The translations under genes and the position numbers were made by a program. The notes below the pieces were generated by a model. The model searched no databases. It had not been told where the DNA came from and saw only the letters and a list, made by a program, of their open reading frames with translations. A stretch of 38,126 nucleotides of DNA from Methylomicrobium sp. (lineage in GTDB: Bacteria; Pseudomonadota; Gammaproteobacteria; Methylococcales; Methylomonadaceae), in contig JAGXSU010000005.1 in assembly GCA_018333785.1 (NCBI GenBank), positions 1 to 38,126 on the forward strand, given 5' to 3'. This document shows, piece after piece, positions 34,990 to 38,126 of this stretch; within the stretch, counting starts at the first letter, position 1; every line of letters begins with the position of its first letter.

Positions 34990-37900
34990 CTAGGGTTCAG
35001 TCTTTTTTAGCTTGATCAGCAGTCCGCGAACATCCTCGACGACCAGATAGAGTGAAGGAATCAGAATCAGCGTGATCAGCGTGGCGAACATGATGCCAAA
35101 ACCTATTGAAATAGCCATCGGAATCAGCATTTTGGCCTGTCTGGAGGTTTCGAAAATCATCGGCATCAAGCCGCAGAAAGTGGTTAACGTCGTCAATAAA
35201 ATCGGTCTCAAGCGCTGAATACTTGCTGTTTTGATGATTTGCAAAGCTGACTGAGTGCTGTCAACCCGCAATTCGTTTGCGTAATTGATCAACACCAGTG
35301 CGTCGTTGACGACAATGCCGGACAAGGCCACGATGCCCAGCATGCTCAAGATGCTTAACTCGTAACCCAGCAGTAAATGGCCGAATATCGCGCCGATGAT
35401 GCCGAAAGGAATACTGACAATGACGATCAACGGCAAAATGTAGCTGCGGAACGGAATCGCCAGCATTGCATAGATTCCCAGCAAGGCGAATACGAAACTG
35501 ATTTTAAGGCTGCCCAGGCTGTCTGCCATTTCAGCCTGACTGCCTTGAAAGCTGTATTGCAAACCCGGAAATTCATTTTTCAAACGTGGTAGTTCGGTTG
35601 CTTCCAGATCATTTAGAATTTCGCTGGTTCGGCTGCGCGGCGTAACGCCTGATTTGACTTGTATGTTGCGCCGGCCATTTCGGCGATTGATTTCGGTATA
35701 AGCCCGGCTCTGGTCGATTTCGACGGCCTCGGTTAATGGAATTTCCAACCCGGCAGGTGACCAGAGCATTAAGTTTTTAATGTTTTGCACCGACATCCGT
35801 TCTTCTTCAGGAAGTCTGACCATGATTTTGATTTCGTTACGGCCGCGTTGCTGGCGTAATACTTCCGCACCAAAAAAGGCATTGCGGACTTGGCGCGCGA
35901 CATTTTGGGCGGTGAACCCAAGGCTTCTACCTTCAGGTAACAGGCTGAAATCCAGTTGTTCCTTGCCGCTACTAAAACCGCTGGAGACATCGTTGACGAT
36001 AGGGTAGGCGCTAAGCGCATCAGCGAGTTGTTGGCTGGCTTGTTCCAGTATCCTGATATCGCGATGATTCAGTTCTATCGTTAATGCGGAGCCCGAGCCC
36101 GGTCCGCCTGCATCCGATTCAAACATGATCGACTCGATTCCGGCGATTTCACCCGTGGCTTCTCGCCATCGCTGGTTAAACTGTTCCGTGCTCATGATTT
36201 TATCGCGTACCTCGGGCGGCGCCAGATAAGCCCGGATTGAAGCCAAATGACTTCCTGTCGTTCTCTTGTGGTCTATCGTGCCGATTTCAGCAAAAATACC
36301 TTTAAGCAGCTTATCTCCGTCCGGAACGCTACCTGCTACTTTTTGAGCGGATTCAGACAGAATGCGAGCAACAGCTTCAGTTCTGGCAACCGGAGTCCCG
36401 AACGGCATGACCAGCGTAACCTGAGCGAAATCGGATTCGGTTTTGGGGAACAGCGTCATGCCCATTCGACCGCTCAACGCATAAGCAAGCGTGGCGACTA
36501 ATAATGCGAAAGTGGCCACAATGGTCAGATAGCGATGCCTTAATATACTTTCCAGAAAAGGTCCGTAGCGGTGCATCGTCCAATGCCTGAAGCCATGGCT
36601 GAATTTTTGCTGGTAGCGATGCACGAATGCCAAAATCCCGTGACGTGACGTTTCTTTCAGTTGTCCTAAATGATAGGGCAGGATAAAGAGACTTTCCGCC
36701 AGCGACAGCAGAAACACCGTGATGATCACCAGCGGTATCATGTAAAAGATTTTGCCGGTGATGCCGGGGATAAAGAGCAACGGCATAAAAGTCGCAATAT
36801 TGGTCAAAATACTGAACGTGACCGGCATCGCCATTTCTTGTGTGCCTTTAATCGCTGCTTGCATCGGCGAAAATCCTTCCTGCCGGTAGTGATAAATGTT
36901 TTCGCCGATGATGATTGCGTCATCCACGACAATGCCTAACGCGATGATGAAAGCAAACAGCGAGATCATATTCAGGCTGACGCCGATACTTGGCAGAATC
37001 AAAAATGAGCCAAGAAATGCTGTCGGAATCCCCATCATCACCCAAAATGCCAGACGCAATTCCAAAAAGAGCGCCAGCATGATGAAAACCAGCACTAAAC
37101 CCATGGCGCTGTTGCGTAGTAAAAGATCGATACGCTGTGAATATTCCTCCGATGTGTCTCGCCGGATTTCGGCTGAGATGCCTTTGGGTAGCTCGGGAAC
37201 GATACGTTCCATGTGGCTTTTGACCGTTTCGGATATCTGGATCGGCGTTTGGTCGCCGACGCTGTAAACCTGAAGCATCACGGCAGGCTGGTTATTGAAA
37301 GTTGCGTAGTAATCGCTTTCATCATAGCCGTCTTTGATGGTGGCGATGTCGCCCAGTTTTACCTGGCTACCGTCCGCAGTGGTAATGATCGGCAGGCTGG
37401 CAAACTGGCTGGCGTAATCCTTGCGTTCTTTGACCCGGATCAAAATTTCACCGGTACCGGTTTTAACACTGCCGCCCGGCAAGTCGATGCTGGCGGCAGT
37501 AATGCGCTGAGCAATGTCGCCCAGTGACAGACGGTATCGGCGCAGCGTTTCCTGAGGGATATCGATCGCGATTTCAAGCGGTTTGATACCTTCAAGCTCG
37601 ATTTGAGTGATGCCGGGGTCTTGTAACAGTTGATCCCGGAATTGTTCTGCCAGTTCGTGCAGCACGTTCTCTTGCGTATCACCAAATAGGACAATGGAAA
37701 TGACCTGACGCTTGTTGGCCATTACAGTGACTTGAGGTTTCTCGGCATCGATGGGGAAGGTCGTGATGCGATCAACTTCTTTTTGAATTTCCTGTGTCAG
37801 ACGCTGCATGTCCGTGCCTCTGAGGGCTTCGACTGTGACCATGCCGATATCTTCTTTGGCGGAAGAATTGACTTGATCGACGCCTTCAATGCCCCATATA

Positions 37901-38126
37901 GCATCCTCTATTGACAGAATGATGCCGCTTTCGACTTCTTCCGGACTGGCTCCCGGGTATGCGACACTGATGCTGACGATGTCTATTTCAAATTCCGGAA
38001 ATACTTCCTGCCGGATAGTCGTCATAAACAAGAGGCCGCCGAGGATTAACGCGGCCATGACCAGGTTGGCTGCTACCGAGTGGCCTGCCATCCAGGCGAT
38101 AGTGCCGGATTGTGTCGAATGTTGGT
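34990..38126 (-). CDS. RND efflux pump inner-membrane subunit, 5' end outside window
   Basis: This AcrB/HAE1-like resistance-nodulation-division permease is at least 1045 residues long. Family marks are FPEFEIDIVSISVAYPGASPEEVE near the start, twelve membrane helices and the acidic relay residues in FIIALGIVVDDAIIIGEN. The first ATG is at 38091, but the frame stays open to the window edge and reads IAWMAGHSVAANL across that ATG, matching the conserved family opening IAWFARNPVAANL, so the true start lies beyond 38126. Its adaptor and outer-membrane partners should be upstream, outside the window. It converges on bstC. The substrate is unknown; a link to sterols is not shown. Confidence 0.93.
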   Translation of the reverse strand, partial: QHSTQSGTIAWMAGHSVAANLVMAALILGGLLFMTTIRQEVFPEFEIDIVSISVAYPGASPEEVESGIILSIEDAIWGIEGVDQVNSSAKEDIGMVTVEALRGTDMQRLTQEIQKEVDRITTFPIDAEKPQVTVMANKRQVISIVLFGDTQENVLHELAEQFRDQLLQDPGITQIELEGIKPLEIAIDIPQETLRRYRLSLGDIAQRITAASIDLPGGSVKTGTGEILIRVKERKDYASQFASLPIITTADGSQVKLGDIATIKDGYDESDYYATFNNQPAVMLQVYSVGDQTPIQISETVKSHMERIVPELPKGISAEIRRDTSEEYSQRIDLLLRNSAMGLVLVFIMLALFLELRLAFWVMMGIPTAFLGSFLILPSIGVSLNMISLFAFIIALGIVVDDAIIIGENIYHYRQEGFSPMQAAIKGTQEMAMPVTFSILTNIATFMPLLFIPGITGKIFYMIPLVIITVFLLSLAESLFILPYHLGQLKETSRHGILAFVHRYQQKFSHGFRHWTMHRYGPFLESILRHRYLTIVATFALLVATLAYALSGRMGMTLFPKTESDFAQVTLVMPFGTPVARTEAVARILSESAQKVAGSVPDGDKLLKGIFAEIGTIDHKRTTGSHLASIRAYLAPPEVRDKIMSTEQFNQRWREATGEIAGIESIMFESDAGGPGSGSALTIELNHRDIRILEQASQQLADALSAYPIVNDVSSGFSSGKEQLDFSLLPEGRSLGFTAQNVARQVRNAFFGAEVLRQQRGRNEIKIMVRLPEEERMSVQNIKNLMLWSPAGLEIPLTEAVEIDQSRAYTEINRRNGRRNIQVKSGVTPRSRTSEILNDLEATELPRLKNEFPGLQYSFQGSQAEMADSLGSLKISFVFALLGIYAMLAIPFRSYILPLIVIVSIPFGIIGAIFGHLLLGYELSILSMLGIVALSGIVVNDALVLINYANELRVDSTQSALQIIKTASIQRLRPILLTTLTTFCGLMPMIFETSRQAKMLIPMAISIGFGIMFATLITLILIPSLYLVVEDVRGLLIKLKKTEP

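Noticed and set aside
1-38126. CRISPR array, phage genes or insertion sequence transposase
   Set aside because: No regularly spaced repeats, phage structural genes or transposase domains were seen on either strand.

Overview
The window looks like chromosomal DNA of a gammaproteobacterial methanotroph (Methylococcales). This is inferred from gene content. A complete-looking bacterial sterol block is present, with a cytochrome P450 CYP51 carrying a fused C-terminal ferredoxin as first known from Methylococcus capsulatus, an oxidosqualene cyclase, a squalene monooxygenase, the Rieske/dehydrogenase C-4 demethylation pair and the three-part sterol transporter BstABC. There is also an ABC transporter set of the kind tied to PQQ/lanthanide alcohol dehydrogenases. 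No methane or methanol oxidation gene lies in the window, so the assignment rests on these markers.

Layout. 1-4417 (minus): a two-component pair, made of a hybrid histidine kinase with an NCS1-transporter-like N-terminus and a LuxR-type response regulator, overlapping by 4 bases. 4782-5180: a small secreted methionine/histidine-rich protein with its own terminator. 5409-7184: an MsbA-like ABC exporter, convergent with glnS (7267-8928). 9387-13321 (minus): a Na+/phosphate symporter family protein with a small coiled-coil partner, then a MOSC protein, a small unknown and a PilZ protein. 13783-18532 (plus): a tightly packed operon of periplasmic binding protein, YVTN beta-propeller, ATPase, permease and dTDP-glucose 4,6-dehydratase, preceded by a 461-base leader with clear dyads and direct repeats. 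18826-21145: two poorly known proteins. 21209-21406: tRNA-Gly(GCC) and tRNA-Cys(GCA), separated by a textbook terminator hairpin.

21756-34885 (plus) is the sterol block. The order is cyp51-ferredoxin, an NTF2/SnoaL-fold protein translationally coupled to it, oxidosqualene cyclase, squalene monooxygenase, sdmB, sdmA, bstA, bstB, bstC. Together these would epoxidise and cyclise squalene to lanosterol, remove the C-14 methyl, remove C-4 methyl carbon and carry the sterol from the inner membrane through the periplasm to the outer membrane. Not present are a sterol C-14 reductase, a reductase feeding electrons to CYP51 or SdmA, and squalene synthesis. The window closes with an RND efflux pump on the minus strand whose 5' end runs off the edge.

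The least explained parts are the NTF2-fold protein coupled to cyp51, the leader of the candidate lanthanide-uptake operon and its link to rfbB, the Met-rich secreted protein, and the terminator between two tRNAs. At least two families of palindromic interspersed repeats are scattered between genes.
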